The notes beneath the pieces are model-generated. The model worked only from the letters and a program-made list of their open reading frames with translations, did no database searches and was not told the DNA's origin. Made by a program: the position numbers and the translations under genes. A DNA stretch of 64,000 bases, from the NCBI GenBank assembly GCA_037783415.1, contig JAZGTN010000214.1, forward strand, positions 124,001 to 188,000. Direction: 5' to 3'. Of this stretch, positions 47,701-56,200 are shown one piece after another. Source of the stretch: Leptasterias polaris (Eukaryota > Echinodermata > Asteroidea > Forcipulatida > Asteriidae). The stretch's first letter is position 1. Each line of letters starts with the position of its first letter.

Positions 47701-50700
47701 AACTATTTCAGCCATGATGTATCTACAATTGAAACCATGAGAAGATGATTTATACTTTACATGGGATGATTTGATTTTTAATCTGGAAGGATGCAGTTTG
47801 TGTCGGGTGGGGAGGTACACAAATTTGAAGAGACATGTGTCTATTGAACAGTGACACTGACAAATAGAGACACAACCAACCAAGGTTATGTACATTCATG
47901 CAGTGTCCAAATTGGTGGCTATGGCTGGATTGCTGCATCATCATGCATTGAAGTATAGGACGTCCTTAGCAACACCCTTAGCAACAGTTGTAGCTGCAGC
48001 TGCAGCCGTAGCCGCAAATTTGGATACAGCCTTAGGTCTGTATGTTGAAGTAGAGGTTGCAGCAATATGTCAACAAAATTGAATACATCGAAAAGAAACC
48101 TCTACATTCACATTCACATTCACTTCAGGAAATACCAGTTGTACCTTTTCCCAAAATGGATACATTTTCAACACTCGCAAAGAACCCCCAATGTCTTATC
48201 TTGTTTTATCAATGCTAGTAAGAAACATAGAAGACACAATATCGTCTCAAACTTACGTTAGTTTCTGGATGGCGGCATCTTTCTTTGCCTCTGCTTGCTG
48301 AGCCTCCGTGTCCCCTTCATCGTCGGAGGGTGGGGAGGTGGTCTGCTCTAGGTCCCCAAGACTCAAGTCTCCCTTTGGTACCTCCTCTTCATCCTCCTCC
48401 TGAGGATGATCCTTCTTGTCCGTCTCGGAGGCGTTACCGTTAATGTTGGCCACCTCTTTGGTGTCTACTTCCTTCTCATCGTCCTAGTGGTAGAAAAAGA
48501 GCCAAAGATTTTAATTAACTTGCATGCACTACAAGATTGTTATTCAGTGTTCTTGCCTAACGTTGAATGGCCAAATGCTATTTTTAAAAGCCGAGAATGG
48601 TCCAAATGGCTACTGCATAGCTTCCAAAATTGAAACAAATATCTTGAAGTTTCCCATGGGACACTTTGGATTGTAGCATAGTGCTTGACAATTAAAGACA
48701 TGCAACGCAAAATAAAAACAAGAAATATGTGAATCAAGATAGAGATGTGTGTAGTTTACTAGGTTTAACAAGGGGGTATTTAAAGCAGCCAAATCATATA
48801 ATGGTGAGTATTTAGCAGACAGACTCAAGAGCTCAAAATTAAGCATTACTCATCCAACTTTTTCCACAATGCAATAATTTGAGGAGCAAAAAGCAAAACA
48901 AACATAAATTATCTCCCATTCTTCCCTCCCTCAACCAGTGCCACACCCCACCACACAAAAAGAAGAAATACAAAAAGAAAGAGACTTGTTACTGTTAGCT
49001 TAACTGAAATTTAATAATGGCAAAAATCCAAATTGCACCATTCAGATCAAGTAGCCATTAACTTTTAAATCAAACACAAAAAATACAAAATAAATGCTTT
49101 CTCCCAGAGGTTGGCCATTTTAATATACTGTAAAGTATTTCCCATCCAGAAACGTTGAACATTTAAGGATTAAAGGAAGGGTACACCTTTGATAACAAAA
49201 TGAATGTCCATAAAATCTTACTTGGTAAGAAGCACTGCAGCTGTTGAAAATATATAACATTTGGAGAAATGATTCCCTTTTAAGGAATGTGGTTTTTAGA
49301 GAGAGGGATTCAAAAAAATTTCAATCTGCGAAATGTTTCTTAGATTGTGTATTCCAACAATGGATTATTCTTCCCTGCGTGGACATAACTGCTCCAGATT
49401 TTCATTGATATCTCAAAAATGCTACAGGTTAGTTTTATTGTATATATCTACATTCATACAGGATTAAAACAATGGAACAGTTCCAAACACCAAAGGTATA
49501 CTTTGTCTTTAACACAATTAAGGCAAACACTGCAAAATAAGCACATTTAAAATTCCTGGTCAATGACAAGGAAAAGAAAAAACATAAGCGACACCGACTA
49601 TTAAAACAATGCTTAAATACAAACAGCATGAGACAGCATAAGACAGCATTATAAGACATTTGCACATTTTTTGAAGAAACCCACACACTTCTTCCAGCAA
49701 TGGAAGTCACATACCCTTTTATGGGCTATGCTTTGCTCTATTTCGGAGACAGTGCCTGGCCCAGAGCAGGCCACATCTGGTGTGGGGCTCAACGACAGAA
49801 GAGACTGATGGGTTCGGATGGGATTAAAAGAGGAAAACAAGAAAATAGCAACAAATATGTCTGATAAATAATACATAATAATCATAATGAAATTATGTAC
49901 AGCACCAATAACTGCCTAAACAGATGTTCAAGTCAGGGGTATGCAACTGGCAGGACTGACAGGTGGACCAATTACGAGTGGGGCGCCCTCAGTTAAAGGT
50001 CATAAGGAGGTTGCTCATTGGCCAATCCTGTGCGCTGCGCGTACTTAGCTTTGCGTTTTCACTGTTTCATAATTGTTTCACCTCTAAGATGATGTTGCGG
50101 TGGCATCAACACATAAAGTCTAATATATTTTTGTTTTTCAAATATTGATGATTTGGGGGCAATTCCAATGTTATTCATATTACAGTGACTATGGGTGTGC
50201 CGATCAAAAACCAGGTCTTCTGAACAACCTTCTTGACTTAATATGTTGAAATCTAGTACAATTAGTAACAGAATTAAACAAATCTGGACTCAAAAATCAA
50301 TCCGATAATCAGATTCCTGATACCTGAGGACAGTGTAACACAAGTTACTAGGAGTAACCTTCGGCCAGAGTCACTGCTGACAAAAAAAGTCTGCAACTAG
50401 GATCCACATTTTTAGAGGCATGTTGAAATGAAGGCGCTCACAACTTTTGGTTACCCCTGGAGTTATAGATTTCAAGGAGCTTTTGGGAACAGTACTAGAG
50501 AAATGGATCAAAGAGCAGGATTTCTTTATAGCTGAAGAAAATAACAGTTCCATCTTTCACCGGGCAGAAATAAAGTTTCTCTTCCCTGCATTTAAACCCT
50601 TTTTAGTTTGGCTTTTGTTTTTAGTGCGTTTTCCAAAAATACTGTGATTAAAATCAAAGTGTCTTCCATTGAACCTCTGTAGCCTTACCACCCCACCCCC

Positions 50701-53260
50701 TTCCTGAAAAGGGCTCGCTAGTTCCATCCTTTGGTTTAAGACATGTACAGTGATTGAGCATAACTGTCAACCAATGCTGGCAATGTGGAATAAAACACAT
50801 AAACATCCAGAGTGCAAGTTAAGTCCAGGAGCAGGTCTAGCCACAGAGGCTTGGTCTACCACAATGACCTGGCTGACTGCTTGCCATTCAACAAGACAAT
50901 ATCACACGCAACAAAGATGCACAGGTACTTGTTGATCTTAGATTTGTACTCCAGGCTTCTCAGCAGGCTACCAAGTCTACAAGGGATTGTAGGCTATAAT
51001 CACTATCCTTCTCAACCTTGTACAATAGCTTTGAGGACAGACTCAAAAGCAGAGACACTCAACCATGTCAACAGTTATGTCTGCTGACAGTAATGGGTAC
51101 AAACTCTTCATACACAAAGAGATAATAGTTCTGCCAGAGAATAACTGGACAAAACATTGATACAGTTAATAATGTTACTATCGGATACTTCATTTGGTGC
51201 TCCATCAGTGACATGGTATACCCCCCCCCCCCTCCCAAGGCTCAAGGTAACTTTGAGAAAATCCCGAAACCAGGAACAATCCTGAGAAACCACAAGCCTG
51301 TTTGATACAATACCCAAACGGAAGATTAAAAACTCAAGGAGTTCCAACACCGAATATGTTGAATGGAAACGCTGAGGTGCAGAATTGACCTGTCAGTGTT
51401 CCAACAATTCTGCCCATGATTTTGTACACCCAGCTGTGGTCCTGAATGTCATCTGTATGCGCACAAACATTGACCACCCATGGACCATCATTGAAATCCT
51501 TCCCATAATACTGAATGGTTAAGTCACTAGTTTTTCTAGGACACCAAAGATAAGGAAATCCTCGTTTCAGAACTGAAAGCCCACTTTAAAATCAATGAAG
51601 AGATAATTTGATTTAGCGAGGACACTTGTGTTTGTGATTTGCTGAACCTTGAGCTGAGTATTATAGATTTTTTAACACAATGTATTATTATTAAAGATAT
51701 GGTGAGGAGTTAATTTCATACGATCCACAGTAACATTTCAAAGAGATGTCGTTTAAACAGGATGAGGCTGTAGCTGCCAGCGGCACAAATTTGCTTAACA
51801 TTTTTGTAAGTGAAAATACCTATTTGTTTACTTATAAAATGTTTTTTTATTGTTTTTACAATGGATCTTTTTTACTTCTTGTATTCAGCCTTTGAGAGAT
51901 GTTTTTATCCTCAAGGGCGGGGAGCAAGAGTGGGTCAGCTGAATCCCCACAAAGTTTCATAATCAATAATTGCATGTAACTCCCTATTCAGGGAGTCAGG
52001 GTACCATACACACTTTTGTGTTAGACCACATTAGAATTGGCGGCTTTCGCTGTGGCTACCTCCATCTCACTGCAAAGGCTATTCTTAAACATTGAATCTG
52101 CAGCCAGCCATAGCTGAAGTGGCTTCTTACCTCACGACCGTCCTCCTTCTCAGAGGAGGGAGTGTGGCTGATCAGATTGGAGTGGTTCTGCAGCTCCATG
52201 GGTGGAGGTAACGGTACCGCCTCGATCGGCTCCAGGTTGTCCTCGTCATCGACTGGCGATTCCGGAGGGACAGTAGGGGGTGATGAGCGGGGGGCAAGGA
52301 GGTCCTCTTGGCTCACCGCAGAAACACGCTCCTAAGAGGAGGAAGACAAAGTTTAAAAACGGAAGGTTTAACATTTTGTTTCACCATGATACTATTTTGC
52401 CTGCATGCTAAGGTCAGGGGTTAACTGAGGACTCATGAACACTAGACAGTAATTGTCTTCTGAAAACATCCAAACTTTCTTCTTCATTCATACAAAGTTT
52501 GAAAGTTGAAGTTTAAAACAATTTATTTTAGCACATCACTAGGTACAACATTTTGCTTTTTTAAGGGTAACACTTAAATTGTACTCTATCGGTTTCCTTA
52601 GGTACTGCAATATTGTTTGAAATCTGTACCCAATGTCTTCCATATGTTACATGCATGCAAAAATCTTGACCACATAACAGGCGGATTAATCTGGTGTTAG
52701 GGTACATAGGGAGTAGTGGGTGCAATGGGTGTAGGAATAAACGGGTGTTGCGTGAAATGAGAACATGCATGTTTTGAAAAAGGTGCAGGGTGAACTGGGT
52801 GTGGTGAGAAATAGGTATGAGGTGAAATGGGTTAAGGATAAATTAGGTACAGGCTGGAATACGTGCTTGTACGAAGTGGTATAGGTGTTTGTGAAAACAG
52901 GTACAACAGTTAATGGGTGCAAGATAATACCAGGTGTTTTGGTCAAATTAAAGATGAGGTCAAATTAAAGATGGGGTCAAATTAAAGATGGGGTCAAATT
53001 AAAGATGGGGTCAAATTAAAGATGGGGTCAAATGAATGATGGGGTCAATTGAAGGATGGGGTCAATTGAAGGATGGGGTCAATTGAAGGATGGGGCCAAC
53101 AACCACAATACACTGGCAAAAAGATGGAAGAAAAAGTGCATATATGTACATGTATGTGGCGGCTTGGCCCACTCACGTCTTCCAACAGATCTTCTCCAGC
53201 AGCGAGGGGTGGGTCCTCTTTCAGAGGGTCTTCCTCATTGGCTTCATCACCAATTTGTTG
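17703..53260 (-). CDS. TRIO: TRIO/Kalirin orthologue, 3' 29 exons (GEF2-SH3-Ig-FN3-kinase)
   Basis: Trio and Kalirin are large multidomain Rho guanine-nucleotide exchange factors that act at the membrane and cytoskeleton in axon guidance and cell migration. The window holds 29 minus-strand exons whose phases join into 1528 residues and a stop. Order with approximate positions: acidic linker 1-200, DH 201-387, PH 388-505, basic Ser/Pro linker 523-845, SH3 855-915, Ig 1005-1097, FN3 1101-1198, kinase 1217-1480, C-tail to 1528. This is the domain order of the C-terminal half of vertebrate TRIO and Kalirin-12. The N-terminal Sec14, spectrin and first GEF parts are missing and should lie beyond 64000, unless this locus uses an internal promoter. 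Invertebrates usually have one Trio/Kalirin gene, so TRIO versus KALRN cannot be distinguished. The domain entries below give exon borders. Confidence 0.93.
18919..20775 (-). CDS. piggyBac transposase, 618 aa, uninterrupted
   Basis: This DDE/DDD transposase cuts at TTAA ends through hairpin intermediates and leaves no footprint (family knowledge). The three catalytic aspartates are in their expected contexts: D283 in [12 protein letters not shown]365 in [10 protein letters not shown] and D472 in [13 protein letters not shown]. The N-terminus is acidic and Ser-rich ([19 protein letters not shown]), followed by an Arg/Gly-rich stretch. The C-terminus holds a Cys/His-rich zinc-binding domain ([21 protein letters not shown]) that in this family binds the terminal repeats. 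Length matches active members (about 560-620). The start Met, 20773-20775, lies 270 bp inside the element. Integrity suggests a recent insertion or selection. Confidence 0.93.
   Translation of the reverse strand: MADGARTSASRPLRISSERAISLLSQWNSDSESDGDDSNDNSTQDDYQSSSGSSDSDDNLVCPATTHRQGRRQTRGRGGPRQRGTSQRKTGAPVAARGNVRPQIANDNDWKDISGSKNDTSGHSFRFTPNKPPGVNGTLDADSRPIDCLFELLTHDVLLQIKNMINEFAAYKLLINNPARRRSVYSNWKPVTDNELLKFLAVLIAMGLNKRPSVKDYWSTFPVNFSPWFGQMFPRNRFEAIYHTMLHASSVESVAKEKIEPFLNTLLEQFQAVYYPFTDVSIDEMVIGWKGRWKYKQYNAAKPKKHHIKTFGLCDSVTGYAYNILIYFGKDTSYNLTNDDVSGQSEKIFEYLLQPLGKGHHIFADRYYTTHALIKYLTSQKMYYTGTLNLNRKNFPPELKTLKLDHRESKCFRSEADGILCVAWRDKKARKPCLLVSTKATVGNITITRKHGEKVDKPVVVNDYNHSMNGCDRVDQCISYYGQFSRKTIKWWKRIFFWLLEICQSNAYILYSLTRDNNQQKISFRKFKHELITSLTEIAAANTREDEHRIRVGRPTTGNPVERLQGNTHLIDHREADRNCVVCSNPTKRRRTNFFCTGCSDAPHLHPKDCFLKYHTSV
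20969..21029. repeat. Paired subterminal hairpins of the piggyBac element
   Basis: GAGCCGCTGACAGCGGCTT (20969-20987) and GAGCCGCTGTGAGCGGCTC (21011-21029) are each 19-bp near-palindromes with a 3-nt loop. They lie only at the transposase-start end; the opposite end lacks them. They may bind transposase or shape the promoter. Confidence 0.6.
21397..26729 (-). CDS. TRIO: TRIO serine/threonine kinase domain exons
   Basis: Seven exons: 26648-26729, 26088-26288, 25348-25486, 23085-23260, 22602-22628 (27 bp), 22101-22253 and 21397-21535. All phases join. Catalytic features are complete: glycine loop GELGRGRFSVVQ, ATP lysine in EVAAKCI, helix-C Glu in VENEVAIL, catalytic loop HLDIKPEN, DFG in [11 protein letters not shown] in GSPEFSPPE, and [20 protein letters not shown] in the F helix region. 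HLDIKPEN is typical of the MLCK/DAPK/Trio group within the CAMK family. The last exon ends [16 protein letters not shown] with donor GTGGGT. Nothing essential is missing, so the kinase is predicted active. Confidence 0.93.
23261..25347. other. Intron between kinase exons, with unexplained middle segment
   Basis: This 2.1-kb TRIO intron is long beside its neighbours. From about 23400 to 24830 the base composition and CpG content are higher (for example CGCGAGATCCCG, GACGACCACGG), and it ends in an AT-rich tail near 24750-24840. That resembles a solo LTR or a decayed element, but I could not find matching boundaries or a target duplication. Confidence 0.3.
27041..28013 (-). CDS. TRIO: TRIO fibronectin type III domain exons
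   Basis: Two exons, 27882-28013 and 27041-27214, form one FN3 domain. Core residues are visible: [20 protein letters not shown] (B-strand Trp), [34 protein letters not shown] (the L-P-G-x-Y-F-R-V signature) and GISVPSE. Both borders are phase 1. Vertebrate Kalirin-12 and TRIO carry one FN3 in this position. The intron between the two exons contains a palindromic repeat at 27624-27825. Confidence 0.92.
27407..27598. repeat. Dispersed repeat, copy at FN3 intron (partner at 50376-50570)
   Basis: TTTTGGTAACCCCTGGAGTT, then AAGGAGCTTTTGGGAA and CAAAGAGCAGGAT, recurs near 50440 with small differences and one internal deletion. Both copies lie in TRIO introns and end near a CACC(A/G)GGCAGA motif. 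No coding capacity; family unknown. Confidence 0.65.
27624..27825. mobile_element. Palindromic MITE with AGGTTTGCGGTGACAC ends
   Basis: The ends CAATCAAGTGAGGTTTGCGG and CCGCAAACCTGACTTGATTG are inverted with one mismatch. Inside, TAAATCTCTTTTATGAGG and its inverse pair again, as do the two ACCGGTGGTTTGACAA/TTGTCAAACCACCAG arms. A single-ended relative is at 59344-59410. Element family unknown; no ORF. Confidence 0.75.
28296..28440 (+). repeat. tRNA-derived SINE fragment, plus orientation
   Basis: GTTGTGGCCAAGCAGTCTAG is an A-box-like head and GGGTTGAATCAC a degraded B box, followed by TTGAGCAAGGCACTTAACCA, which matches the body of the SINE at 15061. It lies in the intron between the Ig and FN3 exons. 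Confidence 0.7.
28480..28572 (-). repeat. tRNA-derived SINE head, minus orientation
   Basis: The B box reads GGGTTCGAATCCC on the minus strand (28491-28503), and GTGGCCAAACGGTCTAG lies near 28545-28562. It is tail-to-tail with the plus-strand copy at 28296, only 40 bp away. Confidence 0.7.
28574..28697. repeat. Dispersed repeat (partner at 42774-42903)
   Basis: GTGTTTCTGGTTCACA...GCAAGCACCC, CCTCAGGCTTG and ATGAGGCAT...TTGGTTTCATTACC are shared with 42774-42903 at high identity. Both lie in TRIO introns. Next to a SINE head here, it may be the SINE's body or an independent element. Confidence 0.65.
28757..29044 (-). CDS. TRIO: TRIO Ig-like (I-set) domain exon
   Basis: A single phase 1-1 exon encodes one I-set immunoglobulin domain: [20 protein letters not shown] carries the first Cys, VISWEGP the core Trp, and [15 protein letters not shown] the YxC motif. 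As in other cytosolic kinases of the titin/MLCK type, it is intracellular; no signal peptide is near. The symmetrical phase allows clean skipping. Confidence 0.93.
29266..30050 (-). CDS. TRIO: TRIO basic linker exon plus 28-bp microexon before Ig
   Basis: Exon 29879-30050 (172 bp) encodes [18 protein letters not shown] and a basic Ser/Arg-rich stretch ending [11 protein letters not shown]. Exon 29266-29293 is only 28 bp and encodes FLHPSIVYE before joining the Ig exon in phase 1. Both have consensus donors (GTAAGG and GTAAGT). Because 28 is not a multiple of 3, skipping the microexon would shift the frame and remove the Ig-FN3-kinase tail. Confidence 0.85.
30422..30446. promoter_or_regulatory. 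Inverted pair of octamer motifs
   Basis: ATTTGCAT (30422-30429) and ATGCAAAT (30439-30446) face each other across 9 bp. This is the consensus of POU-domain (Oct) factors. A second cluster is at 34465-34517. Function is inference; such 8-mers occur by chance in AT-rich DNA. Confidence 0.3.
30873..31640. repeat. SINE-MITE cluster in the long TRIO intron
   Basis: 30873-31063 is a decayed GGCCCAATTTCAT-family MITE (TGCTTAGTAGCTTTATGTAA at its right end). 31130-31212 is a minus-strand tRNA-SINE head (B box at 31185-31197). 31213-31475 is a palindromic element whose ends are GGCCCAATGTCATGGCTCTG and its inverse CAGAGCCATGAAATTGGGCC, with GTAAGCAGAG-type interior. 31480-31640 is a plus-strand SINE (GAGTTCGTATCC, then AAAGTGCTGCTCAAAAAGCA). 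Confidence 0.65.
37990..38340. repeat. Degenerate minisatellite, about 16-17 bp units
   Basis: Variants of TTCAGTGTTACAC recur roughly every 16-20 bp (for example TTTCAGTGTTACACTTTC, CTTCCAGTGTCACATC, CATCCAGTATTACACTC). The units have drifted, suggesting an old array. Confidence 0.65.
39341..39615 (-). CDS. TRIO: TRIO second SH3 exon, with in-frame stop if the intron is retained
   Basis: The exon encodes an SH3 domain: [20 protein letters not shown] is the RT-loop region, and EGWLPGYVL carries the conserved Trp-Pro-Tyr surface that binds proline-rich ligands. It ends ACC ACC CCG AA in phase 2 at donor GTAAGG. Reading through the donor gives AAG TAA, so an unspliced transcript ends one codon after the domain at TTPK. 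Vertebrate Kalirin-9 and some Trio isoforms also stop after this SH3 and lack Ig-FN3-kinase (family knowledge). The next exon is 9.3 kb away, the longest intron found here between TRIO exons. Confidence 0.9.
40247..41558 (-). CDS. TRIO: TRIO basic Ser/Pro-rich linker between PH and SH3
   Basis: Two exons. 41504-41558 (55 bp) encodes [18 protein letters not shown], matching the SPIEYQ-type motif just after the vertebrate PH2. 40247-41210 (964 bp, the largest exon here) encodes a disordered stretch rich in Ser, Lys and Pro. It contains [11 protein letters not shown], a proline run near its start ([10 protein letters not shown]), [16 protein letters not shown] and [15 protein letters not shown], the last a plausible SH3 ligand. 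It ends TEADDTF in phase 0. The many SP/TP and RS/KS sites make it a likely phosphorylation target. No domain is recognised. Its length and composition are typical of the vertebrate linker. Confidence 0.88.
41861..42621 (-). CDS. TRIO: TRIO second PH domain exons
   Basis: Two exons, 42433-42621 and 41861-42026, encode the pleckstrin homology domain that follows DH in Dbl-family GEFs and tunes exchange activity or membrane binding. Visible strands include [46 protein letters not shown] and [16 protein letters not shown], and the C-terminal helix [16 protein letters not shown]. The invariant Trp of the last helix (KRTWFQEI) is present. Exon 41861-42026 ends in phase 1 at AGAG, with donor GTAAGG. 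Confidence 0.92.
42215..42356. repeat. GGCCCAATTTCAT MITE, diverged copy
   Basis: The right end ATGAAATTGGTCCCTG and interior motifs CTGCTAAGCAAAATTTTC and TGGCTGGTAACCTGTTTCTG match the copy at 17228-17642. The left end is worn. It lies 77 bp from the PH exon at 42433. Confidence 0.65.
42774..42903. repeat. Dispersed repeat (partner at 28574-28697)
   Basis: Shares GTGTTTCTGGTTCACA, GCAAGCACCCTT, TTCCTCAGGCTTGTGAGCTA and ATGAGGCATACTTGGTTTC with 28574-28697. It lies in the intron 42622-43693. No SINE head is attached here, which argues that the unit moves on its own or was 5' truncated. Confidence 0.65.
43694..47722 (-). CDS. TRIO: TRIO second DH (Rho-GEF) domain exons
   Basis: Seven exons: 47656-47722, 46973-47085, 46416-46485, 45690-45776, 45291-45383, 44372-44422 and 43694-43771. 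The DH fold removes GDP from Rho-family GTPases; the second DH of Trio acts on RhoA in vertebrates (family knowledge). The three conserved regions are visible: CR1 as [19 protein letters not shown]2 around [12 protein letters not shown] and [15 protein letters not shown], and CR3 as [17 protein letters not shown], followed by [17 protein letters not shown]. Match to vertebrate TRIO GEF2 is much closer than to GEF1. No break or missing residue is seen, so the exchange activity is expected to be intact. Confidence 0.93.
44675..44765 (-). repeat. LINE 3' tail, minus orientation
   Basis: Read on the minus strand it ends GAATAAATTATTGAAATT followed by AATTGAATTGAATTG, the same kind of pentamer tail as the LINE at 3604-3630. 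It is probably a 5'-truncated insertion of that or a related family, in the intron 44423-45290. Confidence 0.5.
47907..48023. repeat. Short MITE family with GGCTATGGCTG ends, copy 2
   Basis: CCAAATTGGTGGCTATGGCTG at the left and an inverted GCCGTAGCCGCAAATTTGG at the right enclose the same CTTAGCAA core as 4254-4360. It lies in the intron 47723-48256. Confidence 0.75.
48257..53260 (-). CDS. TRIO: TRIO acidic linker exons before the second GEF domain
   Basis: Four exons: 53177-53260, 52131-52331, 49715-49804 and 48257-48483, joining in phases 0, 0, 0 and ending in phase 2. They encode a disordered segment of about 200 residues rich in Glu, Asp, Pro and Ser (for example [14 protein letters not shown] and [14 protein letters not shown]), ending in [11 protein letters not shown], which runs into the first DH helix. 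In vertebrate TRIO the corresponding region between the two GEF modules is also acidic and poorly conserved. 53177-53260 is the most upstream exon I can support; its acceptor (CCCATAG) has a weak pyrimidine tract, so it could also be preceded by an alternative first exon. The exon at 49715 is 90 bp and in phase, so it could be skipped without a frame change. Confidence 0.82.
48484..49714. other. TRIO intron, nothing recognised
   Basis: An AT-rich intron between two acidic-linker exons. I see no repeat family, exon or motif to report. Confidence 0.4.
50376..50570. repeat. Dispersed repeat (partner at 27407-27598)
   Basis: Same TTTTGGTTACCCCTGGAGTT and AAGGAGCTTTTGGGAA blocks as at 27407, with a slightly longer right part (CACCGGGCAGA). 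It lies in the intron 49805-52130, the rest of which is unremarkable. Confidence 0.65.
52941..53093. repeat. 17-bp minisatellite, nine units
   Basis: Nine head-to-tail copies of GGTCAAATTAAAGATGG; the first five are nearly identical, the sixth is a variant and the last three read GGTCAATTGAAGGATGG. A more degenerate GGTG-type array extends upstream to about 52690. It lies 83 bp from the donor of exon 53177-53260. The GGGTCA core resembles a nuclear-receptor half-site, though this may be coincidence. Confidence 0.9.
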
Positions 53261-56200
53261 CTATGGGCGGGGCAGGATATGCAAATGAATTCACGTAAGA
53301 TTAGTATGGAATAAAGTTAGTACTGTTAAAAAGAACGGTTCAGGTGACAAAAGCCTAATTTAGAATGCTGAGTTGGATGGCGTTCAATCATGGAGTAATT
53401 CTGATACAAATCAATCAATAAGTTACAAATATAAGAGATGGCACAGGATTGGTCAAAAATTTAGATTCAAATATTGAAATACTTGGAAGTAATGAAATAT
53501 CTTCAGTATGAGTTGAATATTGAAAGGAATTGACTGTAATGAATATCAATCCTGTACCTTCTCTATTATTTTAAACTACAAATTCTAATGGGTCAATGCA
53601 CTTCCTGAGGAGAAAGGTTTTTAAAGGACAAAAACAGCTGTGAGTGAATCTAAGGCCGTGTTTGAATTAGTGGCTACGGCTGTGGCTTGATAGTCGTGTG
53701 ACTTGATGGTCATGTGAAGCATAGGATGCCCATAGCAACATCCATAGCAACAGCCCCATCCATAGCCACAGCTGCCAATTAATAAAAGGCCACACAATTC
53801 TTTACCAGTACTTAAACACCTTTATCCAGGTCTGCAACTTTGCATGGTGGAAGAACTAACTCATTTAGAATACACTGTATCATCGTCCATTTTACACCAA
53901 ATCAGTGGTGTAAAAGTACAGTTATCACCAACAATTTTGTTAAACAAAATAACAGTGAAGTGCAAATCTTAAAATCTCAGATCTGCATCTCAAGAAAACT
54001 CTGTAAATACAACACAATATTGATTTGGTAGTGTGTCTGCTTTGCACAGTGTTTTATACTGAACCATGAAGAGTCTAGCTTCTAGCTGGGAGTATCCGAC
54101 TTGGGGCAACTGAACTTTCCTCTGACACTCTTGGAGGGGAATATTTCAATGAGTCCCGCATGACAGCGAATATTTGAAAGACAAAGACGAAAAGTTAAGC
54201 CTGCTTGTCAATCAAAGACGAGTACTTTTATCGCTGTGCATTAGTCGTCTGTGTCACACAGAGTTACTTTTGCACCAAAAAGTGCTTTTCATTGTCACAT
54301 ACTAATGCAATGGCTACACAATTAAAATCAACATCGGTCACCATTTGACATCTACCCGCTGTATAATAAAATTAAAAAAACACTCCCTGTCTTCTTTACG
54401 ATATCTCCAAGACATCAGCAAAACTATTTTTTTTTAAGTCAAGGAAATTAGTTAATACTTTCAAAACTTTTAGTTCTCAAAATTGCAACAAACGATTTGA
54501 AGGAATTTAAAGCAAGTCTGGGACCAATCTCAAATAATTATAAAATCAAGTTATAAACCACATACAATTACCTGTTTTTTTTGTTGGTGACCTATTTTGC
54601 CAAGCATGGTTTTTCTTACTCATCACATTATGAGCTTTTTTTGTAATTGGACTCTGGTACATTACAGCTACATGTATCACAATGAAATAGAACACCAGAA
54701 TTTAAACTCATTTGAATGGCAATCTTTCCACACACTACTAGATGAAAAAAAAACGCACTTTAATTAAGAGCCTTTGTGATGAGTGACACAGGCTTTTTGT
54801 TTCAGGGTTTTTTTCAGCTCGACTGGAGTTACCATGAGCCCCCTTAATGTCACATGGGGAATGCATCTAGTCTCTCTCTGAAGGTAGTTCAAGTCCAGGC
54901 AGAGTGCGATTTGATGCCTGCGGTATGTTGGCAACGCCACGCGCCATTTGGCATATGTAAGACATCTTAGCAACTCATAACAGATGGTTTCGCCCAGCTG
55001 CATTATGGGACCATCGCTAAGGGAAACTGTTGCAATGATATTTAAAAATACACCTAAACCCCAAATACTGCTTTGGGGGTTACTATTTACGGTTACCACT
55101 GAGGGAACCATGGATAATGTTCTTCAACAAACAGAAATGGATACACTTTCAACTTTTACAAGTTTTACAACATATTTCAGACAAGCTTGTCACAGAGTGT
55201 TTGTTGAGTATGTTAAAGAAAGCCTGTACTTTGATCAGGTCTTGTATCTTAATAACCCCACTGGTATCAGCACTTTTTAAAGAAGGGACCTGACTATTTG
55301 TCCCTCGAGCCTCGGTTTGGTTACAATGATCTCAATAGGAGAAAAAGAAGATGGTTGCAGCATGACCAGAGTCTATGTTATCAATGTTGTACTTTTGCAT
55401 TTAAAGCCCCAACACATTCTCAATTTCCTCTTTTTTTTTCTTAAAAAAAAAAAAAAAGATTAAAGCTTGTACTTTGTAGTAAAATTAGTATTTCAGAATA
55501 ATGGAAGACCTTGGACCAGATTGCAACAAACGTTACCGATAACTTCCATTATTAATTGTGAGAAAATAGAATTAGCTGTTGCACACTGCTTACCAACCAA
55601 AATGACCTGTGGTATAAATGCATACAACTTCCCTCATGACCTCACATTTTGACCCTAGCAGAGTAATTTTCAGAGGCTTGAAAAAAAAGACTCATTCATC
55701 AAAAAAAAAATACATATATATATTGCATAAGAAATTGTTTAAATGAAGAGACCATTTAAATGGATTAAAATAACACATACAAATTTCTAAGCAAACGTTT
55801 TTGCTGAAACATATTTCAACTACAACAGAAGCTGACTGGATATAAGAGAAATTTGGTGTAAATTCATACACCCTGATTCTCTTGCCACCTCCAGCCTTTT
55901 ACCAAAGAATTTCCATAACTGAATTTGCGATCTTTGATGTCAGGCATTAATGACAAGCCATCATTTTAGGATGGACCTTGCTGTCATCCTCACTCAACCG
56001 CTATGATTCGATAAGCACTTAGGTTGCTTCAAACAATCCTGTACTTTCTCAACGATTATAACCCTTCCCCCCCCCCCCCCCCCCAAGCTAAATCGACACC
56101 ATATACACTACACATTAAAAACATCCGCCATCAACCGCTGGTTTCATCCACGGGTCACGACAGGCCTTCTGCGCGGTAAAAAAACCATAAAAAAACAAAC

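Noticed and set aside
54764..55111. A 115-aa minus-strand frame that could be an upstream TRIO exon
   Set aside because: No similarity to Trio linker, SH3 or GEF1 residues and no consensus splice borders in a fitting phase.
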